In this document: positions 50,733 to 59,219 of the stretch, piece after piece
How the letters are laid out: each line of letters starts with the position of its first letter
Numbering within the stretch: position 1 is the stretch's first letter
Source: Paracoccus yibinensis
GTDB lineage: Bacteria > Pseudomonadota > Alphaproteobacteria > Rhodobacterales > Rhodobacteraceae
Direction of reading: 5' to 3'
NCBI RefSeq assembly: GCF_030846195.1
Contig: NZ_JAVCWH010000003.1
Coordinates: forward strand, 310,001-374,000
Length of the DNA stretch: 64,000 nucleotides
Position numbers and translations under genes: made by a program
The notes under the pieces: generated by a model
Database searches by the model: none
What the model was told of the DNA's origin: nothing
What the model saw: the letters and a program-made list of their open reading frames with translations, nothing else

Positions 50733-51644
50733 TCACGGGACACAGGAATTCCCCGTCACGCGGTTCCGACCGGCGTTCTTGCTGCGGTAAAGCATAAGGT
50801 CGGCGTCCCGAAGCCAGCGTTCCGGCGAAGCGCCCGGTGCGGGGGGGCCGGCCGCGACGCCCAGGCTGACGGTGACCAAGCCACCGACACGCGATCCGGC
50901 ATGAGGGATCGCCAGGGCTTCCACTTCGGCGCGGATCGATTCGGCCAGGGCCATGCCTCCGGCCAGATCCGGGCCGGGCAGGATGCAGGCGAATTCCTCG
51001 CCGCCATAGCGGGCGGCAAGATCGCGTCCGCGGCGCATGTGTCGGTCAAGCACGGCTGCCACACGCTGAAGACAGCGGTCGCCCTCGGGGTGGCCGTAAA
51101 GATCGTTGAACTGCTTGAAATGGTCGATATCAAGAAGAATCAGCGCCAGATTACCGCCATCCCGGCCTGCCTGGCGCAATTCCTCGTGCAGGCGCTGTTC
51201 CAGCAGGCGGCGGTTGCCGAGGCCCGTCAGATGGTCCTGCATCGCCAAACCGGCAAGCTGGTCGCGCATCCGCTTCATCTGGACATGGTTGCCCACCCGC
51301 TGCCGCAGGGCACCTGGCTGAAAGGGCTTGGTCACATAGTCGATGGCCCCGGCGGACAGGCCCAGCAATTCGGCCTCGGGGGTCTGGAGACTGGTGGTGA
51401 AGATGACCGGAACGTCCGAAAGGCCCGGATCCTGCTTGAGCAGCCTGCACAGATCGTAACCGTTCAGGCCGGGCATCAGAACGTCCAGCAGGATCAGGTC
51501 CGGTCCGGCGGCATGGGCCACCTCCAGCGCCTGGTCACCGGACAGGGCAAAGCTGATCTCGTATCCATCCTCAAGCGCGGCGCTTGCGATCTCGATATTG
51601 AGGATCTCGTCATCGACGATCAGGACCACGGGCTTGGCGATCAT
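50733..51644 (-). CDS. Response regulator with GGDEF diguanylate cyclase domain (PleD-like)
   Basis: This 303-residue protein has a receiver domain (~1-120; phosphoacceptor D54 in LLDVLMPG, K107) and a GGDEF domain (~135-300) with DHLTGLGNRR, LLDIDHFKQFND and the active GGEEF (214-218). The inhibitory site RxxD (R205-D208) lies five residues before GGEEF, so product inhibition by c-di-GMP is expected. It overlaps the hybrid kinase gene by 4 nt, so the kinase is its probable partner; c-di-GMP would favour attachment or matrix production. Confidence 0.93.
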   Translation of the reverse strand: MIAKPVVLIVDDEILNIEIASAALEDGYEISFALSGDQALEVAHAAGPDLILLDVLMPGLNGYDLCRLLKQDPGLSDVPVIFTTSLQTPEAELLGLSAGAIDYVTKPFQPGALRQRVGNHVQMKRMRDQLAGLAMQDHLTGLGNRRLLEQRLHEELRQAGRDGGNLALILLDIDHFKQFNDLYGHPEGDRCLQRVAAVLDRHMRRGRDLAARYGGEEFACILPGPDLAGGMALAESIRAEVEALAIPHAGSRVGGLVTVSLGVAAGPPAPGASPERWLRDADLMLYRSKNAGRNRVTGNSCVP

Positions 51645-54442
51645 ACGGCGATCCCCTTCACCGGAACGGCAAACTCGGCGTCGATCAGGGCCGAAGCTGC
51701 GCCATAGTCCAGTCTTTGCAGCGCCACATGCAGCGGGTGGGCCTGCCGCGCCGCGTCATCCAGCCGCAACAGATCGGCCAGTTGCACAAAGCCATGCCGG
51801 GCGGACAGGCTGCGGCGCCGGATCTGGTCGCGCAGGGTGTCCAGGGCTTCGGCCAGCAGGTTCGGATCGGCATCGGCTTGAGGAGAGGCGCCACGCATCG
51901 GCAGCGCCACGGAGGCCATCGACCGCAACTGCCCGGCGGCGGCGACCGCACGAGCCAGGGGCGGCCTCAGCAGGGCCAGGAGGGCTGCGACATCCCCCTC
52001 TCCACCAGGCGACAGGGCCTGTTCCAACTGTCCCGCCGCAGCCGCGACGTCCGGCAGCTCCAGCGAGGCGGCCACGCCCCGAAGGGTATGTGCCAGCCGA
52101 TGCGCATCCTCGGCCTTGCCCTGGTCCAGCAAGGTGGTCAGGTCATCGCAGGCATGGGCATGACTGTCGGCGAAGGACAGGATCAGCCGCAGCAAGAGGT
52201 CGCGGTTTCCATTGACGCGCGCCAGGGCCGCGGCAATGCCGAAGGGCGGCAAGGCGTCGGGCAGGCTGGCTGTGCCGGAAACCGCGTTGCGGCCCATGAC
52301 CAGCCAGCGTTCCAGCGTGGCGATCAGATGCGCGGGATCGACCGACTTTGTCAGGTGATCGTCCATCCCGGCGGCCAGGCAGTCCTGCCGTTCCTCGGCA
52401 AAGGCATGGGCGGTCATGGCGATGATGGGAAGCTGTGCCGACGACCAGGTCTTGCGGATGTGCCGGGTGGCGGTCATGCCGTCCATTTCGGGCATCTGGA
52501 TGTCCATCAGGACGGCGGAATAGGCTGCGCCCGCCTGCTCGACCATGCGGCAGGCGATGCTGCCATCGGCGGCGCAATCGACCACCAGCCCGGCATCCGA
52601 CAGGATCTGGGCGGCGATTTCCCGGTTGATCTCGTTATCCTCGACCAGCAGGACGCGCAGCCCGCGCAGGGCGGGCGGCAGGCTGGGTCCGCGTGCGGGG
52701 GCTTCCTGGACAGGCTGATCGGCGCGGACCAGGGGCAGCTGGTTCAGCGCGTGCAGCAGGTTCGCCGCGTCGATCGGCTTGGCAAGGAGCAGATCCACGC
52801 CCTTGCCGTTCGCGTCCTGCCGAACCTCATCGATGTCGTAGGAGGTCGTCATCATCACGAAAGGGGCGAATTCCGCACCCAGCACCGCCCGCATGGCATG
52901 AAGGGTCTGAAGCCCGTCCATTCCGGGCATCTTCCAGTCCATGATCACAAGATCATGGCGCCGGCCGGCCTGAAATTCCCGCCTGGCCACTGCCAGGGCG
53001 ACGCTGCCGCCATCGGCGATGTCGATGGTCATGCCCCATCGCCGGAAGATCTCCTGGATGATCCGGCAGGTAATAAGGTTGTCATCCACCAGCAGGACGT
53101 GCAGCCGCCTGATCGCTTCCGAAGGAAGGGCATCGGGCAGCACCTGCGGTTCGGGGATCCGCAAGGGTGTCATGACCGTGAAGGTGCTGCCATGGCCCGG
53201 TTCGCTTTCCGCCCGGATCCAGCCACCCATCTGTTCGACGATCTGGCGGCAGATCGCCAGCCCCAGGCCGGTGCCGCCAAAGCGGCGCGTGGTCGAGCTG
53301 TCGGCCTGCATGAAGGGCGTGAACATCCGGGATAACTGTTCGGCCGTCATACCGATGCCATTGTCGCTGATCGCCGATTCGATCACCGCAATGTCGCCTT
53401 TTCGTTCGACCAGCCGCGCCTCGATGGTGATGGTCCCCTCGCTTGTAAACTTGATGGCATTGCCAAGCAGGTTGGTCAGAACCTGGTTCAGCCGCGTGAT
53501 GTCGCCCGACAGCAGCGGGGGGATGTTCGGGTCGATCTGGACCCGGATGTCCAGGTTCTTCCTGTAGAGCGGCTCGGACAGAAGCTGGATCTGGCGCGAG
53601 AGTTCGGCACGGGGGTCGAAGACCTCGTCTTCCAGTGTCAGATGCCCGGCCTCGCCCTTCGACAGATCCAGGATGTCGTTCACCAGCCGCAGCAGTGTGG
53701 TCCCCGCGCTGCTGATCTTGCCGATCTGGTCGCGCTGCCGCGCATCCAGGGGCGTGCGCTGGATCAGGTGGCAAAAGCCGATGATCGCATTGATGGGGGT
53801 GCGGATCTCGTGGCTCATGGTGGCAAGGAACATGCCCTTTGCGCGGCTGGCCTGCTCAGCCTCGTGGCTGCGCAGCTTCAGCGTCTCGCTTTGCGCCACA
53901 AGCCTTGTGCCCATCCGATCGATGCGGCGGAAGGATTCGACGACCTTGTCGCTGACCCAGATCAGCACGACCGTCTGGAACAGCACGATCACCGCGTGCA
54001 GGGCAACCCGAACAAGATCGCCTTCGGTCGAAAAGACGGCCAGCGGCAGGAAATACAGAAGCACCAGGTGATGCAGCGCGGTGATCGTGGCGGCCACGAC
54101 CAGGGCCGTGCGGTCGAACCATGCGATGTTCAGTGCGATCATCGCAAAGAAATACATGTGCATGTCCATCTGCCACATGTGCCCCTGCAGAAGCACCAGA
54201 AGCAGCGAAGGCTGTCCGATCAGCAGCACGGCGGCGACATGGCGCGTCACCGGCGCGGTGCCCGCGCGATACCACGTCACCTGATAGATCGCGGCCATGA
54301 CCGCGCCGATCAGCATGGCGCCCGACACCGGCATGGTTCCGGTCAGCAGCGCGACAATGCCCAGAAGCGGAACGTGGCACCAGAAGACCAGCACCAGCAG
54401 TTGGCCGAAACGCTGCCGCAGGCGGTTCAACTGGTCTGTCAT
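51641..54442 (-). CDS. Hybrid sensor histidine kinase with two receivers and HPt domain
   Basis: This 933-residue protein has an N-terminal membrane sensor of about six helices, with a His/Met cluster HMWQMDMHM (residues 88-96) and HH at 124-125. It then has a HisKA domain (H211 in MSHEIRTP), an ATPase domain (N-box NQVLTNLLGNAIKF), two receivers (MDWKMPG and MDIQMPE aspartates) and a C-terminal HPt domain (RLAHTLRGVAASLE). It probably phosphorylates the adjacent GGDEF response regulator. The ATG at 54442 overlaps the upstream small gene (ATGA). Confidence 0.92.
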   Translation of the reverse strand: MTDQLNRLRQRFGQLLVLVFWCHVPLLGIVALLTGTMPVSGAMLIGAVMAAIYQVTWYRAGTAPVTRHVAAVLLIGQPSLLLVLLQGHMWQMDMHMYFFAMIALNIAWFDRTALVVAATITALHHLVLLYFLPLAVFSTEGDLVRVALHAVIVLFQTVVLIWVSDKVVESFRRIDRMGTRLVAQSETLKLRSHEAEQASRAKGMFLATMSHEIRTPINAIIGFCHLIQRTPLDARQRDQIGKISSAGTTLLRLVNDILDLSKGEAGHLTLEDEVFDPRAELSRQIQLLSEPLYRKNLDIRVQIDPNIPPLLSGDITRLNQVLTNLLGNAIKFTSEGTITIEARLVERKGDIAVIESAISDNGIGMTAEQLSRMFTPFMQADSSTTRRFGGTGLGLAICRQIVEQMGGWIRAESEPGHGSTFTVMTPLRIPEPQVLPDALPSEAIRRLHVLLVDDNLITCRIIQEIFRRWGMTIDIADGGSVALAVARREFQAGRRHDLVIMDWKMPGMDGLQTLHAMRAVLGAEFAPFVMMTTSYDIDEVRQDANGKGVDLLLAKPIDAANLLHALNQLPLVRADQPVQEAPARGPSLPPALRGLRVLLVEDNEINREIAAQILSDAGLVVDCAADGSIACRMVEQAGAAYSAVLMDIQMPEMDGMTATRHIRKTWSSAQLPIIAMTAHAFAEERQDCLAAGMDDHLTKSVDPAHLIATLERWLVMGRNAVSGTASLPDALPPFGIAAALARVNGNRDLLLRLILSFADSHAHACDDLTTLLDQGKAEDAHRLAHTLRGVAASLELPDVAAAAGQLEQALSPGGEGDVAALLALLRPPLARAVAAAGQLRSMASVALPMRGASPQADADPNLLAEALDTLRDQIRRRSLSARHGFVQLADLLRLDDAARQAHPLHVALQRLDYGAASALIDAEFAVPVKGIAV

Positions 54443-54858
54443 CGCCCGCGCCCCCCGCCCGCAGGCCCGCAGCCCGCAAAGCCCGAGGTCGGCAAGACAA
54501 GCCAGACGCCCTGCGCGCGCGCGGCTGCGGGAAAGCCCTCGTCCTCGGACCAGGAGACGGCGATATTGGGCAGGAAGCCCGACGCGACCAGCCCGGCCCC
54601 GGCGCGGTGGACAGTGCCTGCAACCCCCGCCCTGTCCACCCAGGGGGCGGCGATCACCACATATTGCCCCCTGCCCTCGCCCGAGGTCAGGGCGAGCAGC
54701 ACCAGGATCGGAAGTCCCAGAAGGGCCACCGCCGCAGCCGGCCAAAGGCTGCCAAGGGTCGGCCGTTCAGCGGCCTTGTGCCTTGCCTGCAGGCAGACTG
54801 AGGTATCGGAAGGGTTGGACACGTCGATTCCCTGGCAAGAAGCGGTTTCCTTGAACAT
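54439..54858 (-). CDS. Small membrane-anchored hypothetical protein upstream of hybrid kinase
   Basis: This 139-residue protein has one hydrophobic helix (~residues 38-60) and a periplasmic-looking domain with AAPWVDRAGVAGTVHRAGAG, SGFLPNIAVSWSEDEG and LVLPTSGFAGCG. No family is recognised. It overlaps the kinase start by 4 nt and may be an accessory sensor or partner. The start MFKETASC at 54858 lacks a strong ribosome site, so a later start is possible. Confidence 0.6.
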   Translation of the reverse strand: MFKETASCQGIDVSNPSDTSVCLQARHKAAERPTLGSLWPAAAVALLGLPILVLLALTSGEGRGQYVVIAAPWVDRAGVAGTVHRAGAGLVASGFLPNIAVSWSEDEGFPAAARAQGVWLVLPTSGFAGCGPAGGGRGR

Positions 54859-54986
54859 AGGGAACCATAGCTGCCGGTTCGTTTAACAACGCGCCAAAAA
54901 GCAGTTTCAGTTTTAAGTATCTACGGAAATCAGGTGGCTGCCAGGCGCGCCGCCGTTTTCATGCCCGGCGCGCGCCCGCGGCATTC

Positions 54987-55012
54987 CCGGCCGCAGGGTG
55001 TCCTGCGGCCGG
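54987..55012 (-). terminator. Hairpin after the DUF475 gene
   Basis: A perfect 11-bp stem CCGGCCGCAGG (54987-54997) / CCTGCGGCCGG (55002-55012) with loop GTGT lies 7 nt beyond the DUF475 stop. No clear T-run follows on the minus strand, so it may stop transcription only partly. Confidence 0.7.
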
Positions 55013-55019
55013 TCCATTT

Positions 55020-56105
55020 TCATTCCCCCGCGTGCCGCGTGTCGCGGTTCCAGCGGATCGACGACCACAACGACACGCCGATCAGCGCGGCGCCGCCCAG
55101 GCCGGTGATGACCTCGGGGATATGGACGAAGGATTGCATGAACATGATCACCGACAGCGCGATGATCGCATAGAAGGCGCCGTGTTCCAGATAGCGGTAC
55201 TGGGCCAGCGTGCCCTTTTCGACCAGCATGATGGTCATCGAACGCACATACATCGCGCCGATGCCTAGGCCGATGGCGATGATGAACAGGTTCTGGGTCA
55301 GCGCAAAGGCCCCGATCACGCCGTCGAAGCTGAAGGACGCGTCCAGAACCTCGAGATAAAGGAACGCCCCCAGGCCGCCCTTGGCCCCGGCCGCCAGGGC
55401 TTCCTGGCTGCTGTCCAGCAAGCCGCCCAGCACCTCGACCAGAAGGAAGGTCAGAAGGCCCCAGATCGCGGCCCTGAAGAAGACCTGCGCTTCGGCGGGT
55501 TCCAGGAAGCGCGTGAAGATCAGGATCAGCGACAACACCACCGCGACCTCGATCCCGCGAATGGTGGCGTATTTCTGCATCTTGGCTTCCAGCCAGCGGA
55601 CCCAGTGGACATCCTTTTCATGATCGAAGAAGAAGGACAGGCCCACCATCATCAGGAAGGTGCCCCCGAAGGCCGCGATGGGCAGGTGGGCATCATGCAT
55701 GATCCTGGCGTATTCCTCGGGCCGCGCGGCGGCCAGCACCATGGCGTCCCACGGCCCGATCTTGGCGGCGATCACCACGATCAGCAGCGGGAAGACGATC
55801 CGCATCCCGAACACGGCGATCAGGATCCCCCAGGTCAGGAAGCGATGCTGCCATTCCGGCGTCATTTCCTTCAACTTGTTGGCGTTGACGATCGCGTTGT
55901 CGAAGGACAGCGAGATTTCCAGGACGGCCAGCACCGTGCAGATGAAAAAGATGGTCAGCATGCCGCCGACCGTCCCGGTCATCTGCCAGCCCAGGAAGGC
56001 GCCCAGGATCAGGCCCACGGCGGTGACGATGAAGGCCCAGGTGAAATAGCGAAGTGTCGGCCGGGCGTCTGCGCTCAAGCCAGAGGAAGGCAGTCCATTT
56101 TCCAT
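55020..56105 (-). CDS. DUF475/TerC-like integral membrane protein
   Basis: This 361-residue protein has about nine to ten helices. It carries the acidic membrane motifs EISLSFDNAIVNANKL and LDASFSFDGVIGAFA typical of TerC/DUF475 proteins, which may handle metal ions (Mn2+) or membrane stress. The ATG at 56105 (MENGLPSSG) is used; an upstream ATG at 56150 is possible but lies in an inverted repeat. It is transcribed alone on the minus strand. Confidence 0.83.
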   Translation of the reverse strand: MENGLPSSGLSADARPTLRYFTWAFIVTAVGLILGAFLGWQMTGTVGGMLTIFFICTVLAVLEISLSFDNAIVNANKLKEMTPEWQHRFLTWGILIAVFGMRIVFPLLIVVIAAKIGPWDAMVLAAARPEEYARIMHDAHLPIAAFGGTFLMMVGLSFFFDHEKDVHWVRWLEAKMQKYATIRGIEVAVVLSLILIFTRFLEPAEAQVFFRAAIWGLLTFLLVEVLGGLLDSSQEALAAGAKGGLGAFLYLEVLDASFSFDGVIGAFALTQNLFIIAIGLGIGAMYVRSMTIMLVEKGTLAQYRYLEHGAFYAIIALSVIMFMQSFVHIPEVITGLGGAALIGVSLWSSIRWNRDTRHAGE

Positions 56106-56641
56106 GAGAAAAGGTCCAGGCGGCTGGTTCAGGATCAGTGCCGACATCACGAATGTGCCGCCACATTCGCCAGAGGGACCCGGTCACCCAGTCTGCATCC
56201 GCCCCGGCGGATGACGCGCATTTGAAGGATGTCGGGCCAGCACGCAAGTGTCTTGTGCCCGCAAGGTGCAAAAACGACCCGTTCCCGCCGGACCTTTGCC
56301 CTGTCCCGGACCGGCCCGGCAGGACCTTGCAATGTCGCCGATCAGGCCGACATGGCCGGGACGCGGACAACCCGCGGGCAGTCGGGACGCCGTTCGGACC
56401 GGCAGTCCCGACCTTTCCCCGCAAAGGCTTGTCCCGTTCTGCGATCAGGCGCAGAAGCGTCAACCGGATGAAACCAACAGGACGCTTGCGGCACCCCGGT
56501 CCGAGGGCGCGAAGGGCCGCGCCCTTAAAACCAAGCACCCGATGGTTCGGGCAGATGTCTTCCCGACCCTCATTGCCTCGGGGCAACGCAGTTGGAGGGA
56601 CCAGGGCATCGATGCGGGATGCCTTGGCCCGCAGCCTTTTC
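56106..56641. other. Intergenic region with inverted repeat, no gene seen
   Basis: This 536-bp stretch contains no supported gene. It includes a perfect 8-bp inverted repeat CGAATGTG (56150-56157) / CACATTCG (56162-56169) with a CCGC spacer, 45-64 nt upstream of the DUF475 start. Overlapping plus-strand frames through this region lack ribosome sites and family matches. Confidence 0.5.
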
Positions 56642-57169
56642 TTACCGGATCCGGCGGGGTGATCGTGCATGGCTGCGGCCCTCGTTCCGGCCCAGAAGCG
56701 CCACCGCCACCACGGCGACGGCCGCGCCGATGGCGACCTTGCGGGCCAGGCCGCCCCTGTTGTGCCGCCATTCGGCCCCCATGCCCATTTCGGCGGGAAC
56801 GTTGGGGACATGTCCCCGGCCAAGGTCCTGGGCAATGCCCTCGATCATGTTGATGCGGTCGGCCCCCAGCAGCATCAGCCAATGCCGCCAGTCGGATTCG
56901 CTGAAGCCGAAGGCCGCGCGGCGGACCATGCCGCTGATGCCCGACGGGGGCGAGGAGGTGCCGAAGACCGCAGGCCGGCGGTTATGCTCCACGGATTGAA
57001 GCAGCTCGACCTCGGGCCGCTGCAAGGGCGGGCGCTTCCAGGCCATGTGCGTTTCGGTATCGGCGGATCGGTCGCGCATCGGATAGGTCGGATCATTGCG
57101 GGGGTCGGCATCGACGCCCCAGCCGTTCACGGTGGCAGGGTCGATCGTCTGGCTGGAATTCTGCGTCAT
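56642..57169 (-). CDS. Hypothetical protein with C-terminal membrane segment
   Basis: This 175-residue protein has a polar N-terminal part (ADPRNDPTYPMRDRS), a middle SGMVRRAAFGFSESDWRHWLMLLGADRINMIEG, and a single hydrophobic segment AIGAAVAVVAVALLG (~residues 147-161) followed by a basic tail. No family is recognised. It follows the Zn alcohol dehydrogenase gene by 13 nt on the same strand and is probably co-transcribed. Confidence 0.6.
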   Translation of the reverse strand: MTQNSSQTIDPATVNGWGVDADPRNDPTYPMRDRSADTETHMAWKRPPLQRPEVELLQSVEHNRRPAVFGTSSPPSGISGMVRRAAFGFSESDWRHWLMLLGADRINMIEGIAQDLGRGHVPNVPAEMGMGAEWRHNRGGLARKVAIGAAVAVVAVALLGRNEGRSHARSPRRIR

Positions 57170-57182
57170 CCTGTGCGTCCTT

Positions 57183-58334
57183 TCAGCGTCCGCCGTTGGG
57201 ATAGAGAACGGGCTTGATGCATTCGTCGAGCTTGGCGGAAAAGAGGTGATAGGCGTCGGGCAGATCCTCCAGCGGCACCCGGTGGGTGATCAGCGCCTTG
57301 GGGTCGATCCGGCCTTCGCGGACATGCTCGATCAGCCGGGGCAGCAGCCGCTTGACCGAGGCCTGGTTGGCCCGGATCGTGATGCCCTTGTTCAGGACAT
57401 TGCCCATGGGAACCATGTTGCCGGTGGGTCCATAGACGCCGACGATGGAAACCACGCCGCCCTTCTTGACGGAATTGATCGCCCAATGAAGGACGATGGC
57501 CGAACCCGCCTCGATCTTCATCTTCTTGCCCAGAACCGTGCGCAGCGGACTGCCCGAGGCGTCGCCGCCCACAGCGTCGATGCAGACATCCGCACCCAGC
57601 GAATCCGTCTGCTTCTTGATGAACACGGCCATGTCGTCGATGGACTGGAAGTTATACACCTCGGCCGGGCAATACCGGCGCGCGAAATCCAGGCGGTAAT
57701 CCAGGTGGTCGATCACGATCACCCGGCCCGCGCCGAACAGCCACGCGCAGCGCGCGGCCATGATGCCGACCGGCCCCGCGCCGAAGACCACAACAGTGTC
57801 GCCCTTCTGGATGCCACCCATCTCGGCCGCCTGGTATCCCGTGGGCACCACATCCGTCAGCATCACCGCGTCGTCGGGGTCCATCCAGTCGGGGATCAGC
57901 GTTGGCCCGACATCGGCATAGGGCACGCGCACATATTCCGCCTGCCCCCCGTCATAGCCGCCCGCCGTGTGCGAATAGCCGAAGATGCCGCCGACGGCAG
58001 TCGCCTGGGGATTGGCCTCGTGGCAGTTGCCGAACAGGCCCTGCTTGCAGAAATGGCACTGGCCGCAGGCGATGTTGAAGGGGACCAGCACATGATCGCC
58101 GGGCTTCAGGTTTGTGACCTCGGACCCGACCTCCTCGACGATGCCGCAGAATTCATGGCCGAAGGTCGTTCCGATCCGGGTATCGGGCACCATCCCGTGA
58201 TACAGGTGCAAATCCGATCCACAGACGCAGGACCGGGTGACGCGCACGATCGCGTCGCGCGGATGCTGGATCATCGGGTCGCGCTTGGAACTGACCCGCA
58301 TACGGCGCGGGCCGCGATAATCGGCAGCTAGCAC
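57183..58334 (-). CDS. Zinc-dependent alcohol/formaldehyde dehydrogenase
   Basis: This 383-residue medium-chain dehydrogenase has CVCGSDLHLYHG (catalytic zinc Cys), TTFGHEFCGIVEEVG, a structural zinc site CGQCHFCKQGLFGNC and the nucleotide motif VVFGAGPVGIMAA. The layout matches the glutathione-independent formaldehyde/alcohol dehydrogenase subgroup. It starts with GTG at 58334 preceded by AAGGAGGA at ideal spacing; no ATG start upstream has such a site. It is first in a two-gene operon. Confidence 0.88.
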   Translation of the reverse strand: MLAADYRGPRRMRVSSKRDPMIQHPRDAIVRVTRSCVCGSDLHLYHGMVPDTRIGTTFGHEFCGIVEEVGSEVTNLKPGDHVLVPFNIACGQCHFCKQGLFGNCHEANPQATAVGGIFGYSHTAGGYDGGQAEYVRVPYADVGPTLIPDWMDPDDAVMLTDVVPTGYQAAEMGGIQKGDTVVVFGAGPVGIMAARCAWLFGAGRVIVIDHLDYRLDFARRYCPAEVYNFQSIDDMAVFIKKQTDSLGADVCIDAVGGDASGSPLRTVLGKKMKIEAGSAIVLHWAINSVKKGGVVSIVGVYGPTGNMVPMGNVLNKGITIRANQASVKRLLPRLIEHVREGRIDPKALITHRVPLEDLPDAYHLFSAKLDECIKPVLYPNGGR

Positions 58335-58597
58335 GGCAATCCTCCTTGCAGACTGCCGGGGCAACATCCACGGCCCGCCAGTTGTTCCCCTGGAGCGGCC
58401 AAAGCGGGCGCAGATGAACAAAGATCAAGCGACGGAACATTGCAACGATCCTGCGGTTGATTGGCATGCAAGGGGGAAGCCGGAAAGTGGCGCTGCGATC
58501 CTGCCCGCCAGGTCGGAACGCCAGATACCCGGCCCGTGCAACGATGTCATTTCTTTACGACGCGATGGCGACCTGCCGTCGCAGGAGGATCTTCGAC

Positions 58598-59173
58598 ATG
58601 CGCCTGACGGCAGGGGGGGAGGGGACTGCGGTCCTGTTGGTCGAAAACGACGTCCGGCTTGCGGCCCGTGCCCATCAAGTGCTTTGCAAGGCGGGTGCCC
58701 AGGTCATCGGCCCGGCGGCCCAGGAAGATCAGGCGATTGCCCTGATCAAAAGCCGCTGCCCATCCTGCGCGATCGTCGAGATCGACCTGGGCCAGGGGGT
58801 GCGGTTCAAGGTGGCGGATGCCCTAAGGGCGCGCGGCGTGCCCTTCGTCTTCATGACCGCCCATGACGACGTGATGATCCCGCGCTGTTTCGACGACATC
58901 GGCCGCATCCGCAAGCCCTCGGGCTTCCGCCTGGCTGTCGAGGCGATTGCCTTGATGTGTCCCGCCCGGCCCGCCTGGATGTCCCAGGGGTCGATGTTCC
59001 CAGAACGCATCGCCGGGGCACGGGCGCAGCTTGACCTGCCGGGCGGGATGCGCGTTCCCGCCGATGTCGTCCTGCCTGCTGATGCCTTGCCTGCGGGTGT
59101 CACCCGAACGGCGCATGAGGATTTGGCATTGCCGCCCATGCGGCCCGGCATGACCAGCCGACCCGCTGCGTAA
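58598..59173 (+). CDS. Receiver-domain-like protein with Asp-to-Glu phosphoacceptor
   Basis: This 191-residue protein has a receiver-like fold: VLLVENDVRLAAR with the acidic pair, the beta-3 strand CAIVEIDLGQG, VFMTAHDD and the conserved lysine IRKPSG. The usual phosphoacceptor Asp is Glu (E61). Residues after ~125 (SMFPERIAGARAQLDLP and on) form a tail of unknown role. It may act constitutively or bind partners without phosphorylation. The ATG at 58598 has AGGAGGA nine nt upstream, a very strong site. Confidence 0.78.
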   Translation: MRLTAGGEGTAVLLVENDVRLAARAHQVLCKAGAQVIGPAAQEDQAIALIKSRCPSCAIVEIDLGQGVRFKVADALRARGVPFVFMTAHDDVMIPRCFDDIGRIRKPSGFRLAVEAIALMCPARPAWMSQGSMFPERIAGARAQLDLPGGMRVPADVVLPADALPAGVTRTAHEDLALPPMRPGMTSRPAA

Positions 59174-59219
59174 AACCGGGTTTGTCGCCTCACGGGTCAT
59201 ATCCTGAAAGGAGCGTTCC

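Noticed and set aside
51716..53335. 539-codon plus-strand frame opposite the hybrid kinase
   Set aside because: Gln/His/Gly-rich shadow of a well-supported minus-strand kinase gene.
56248..56853. 201-codon plus-strand frame upstream of the hypothetical 56642-57169 gene
   Set aside because: Overlaps the better supported minus-strand gene, has no ribosome site and a chance-like composition.
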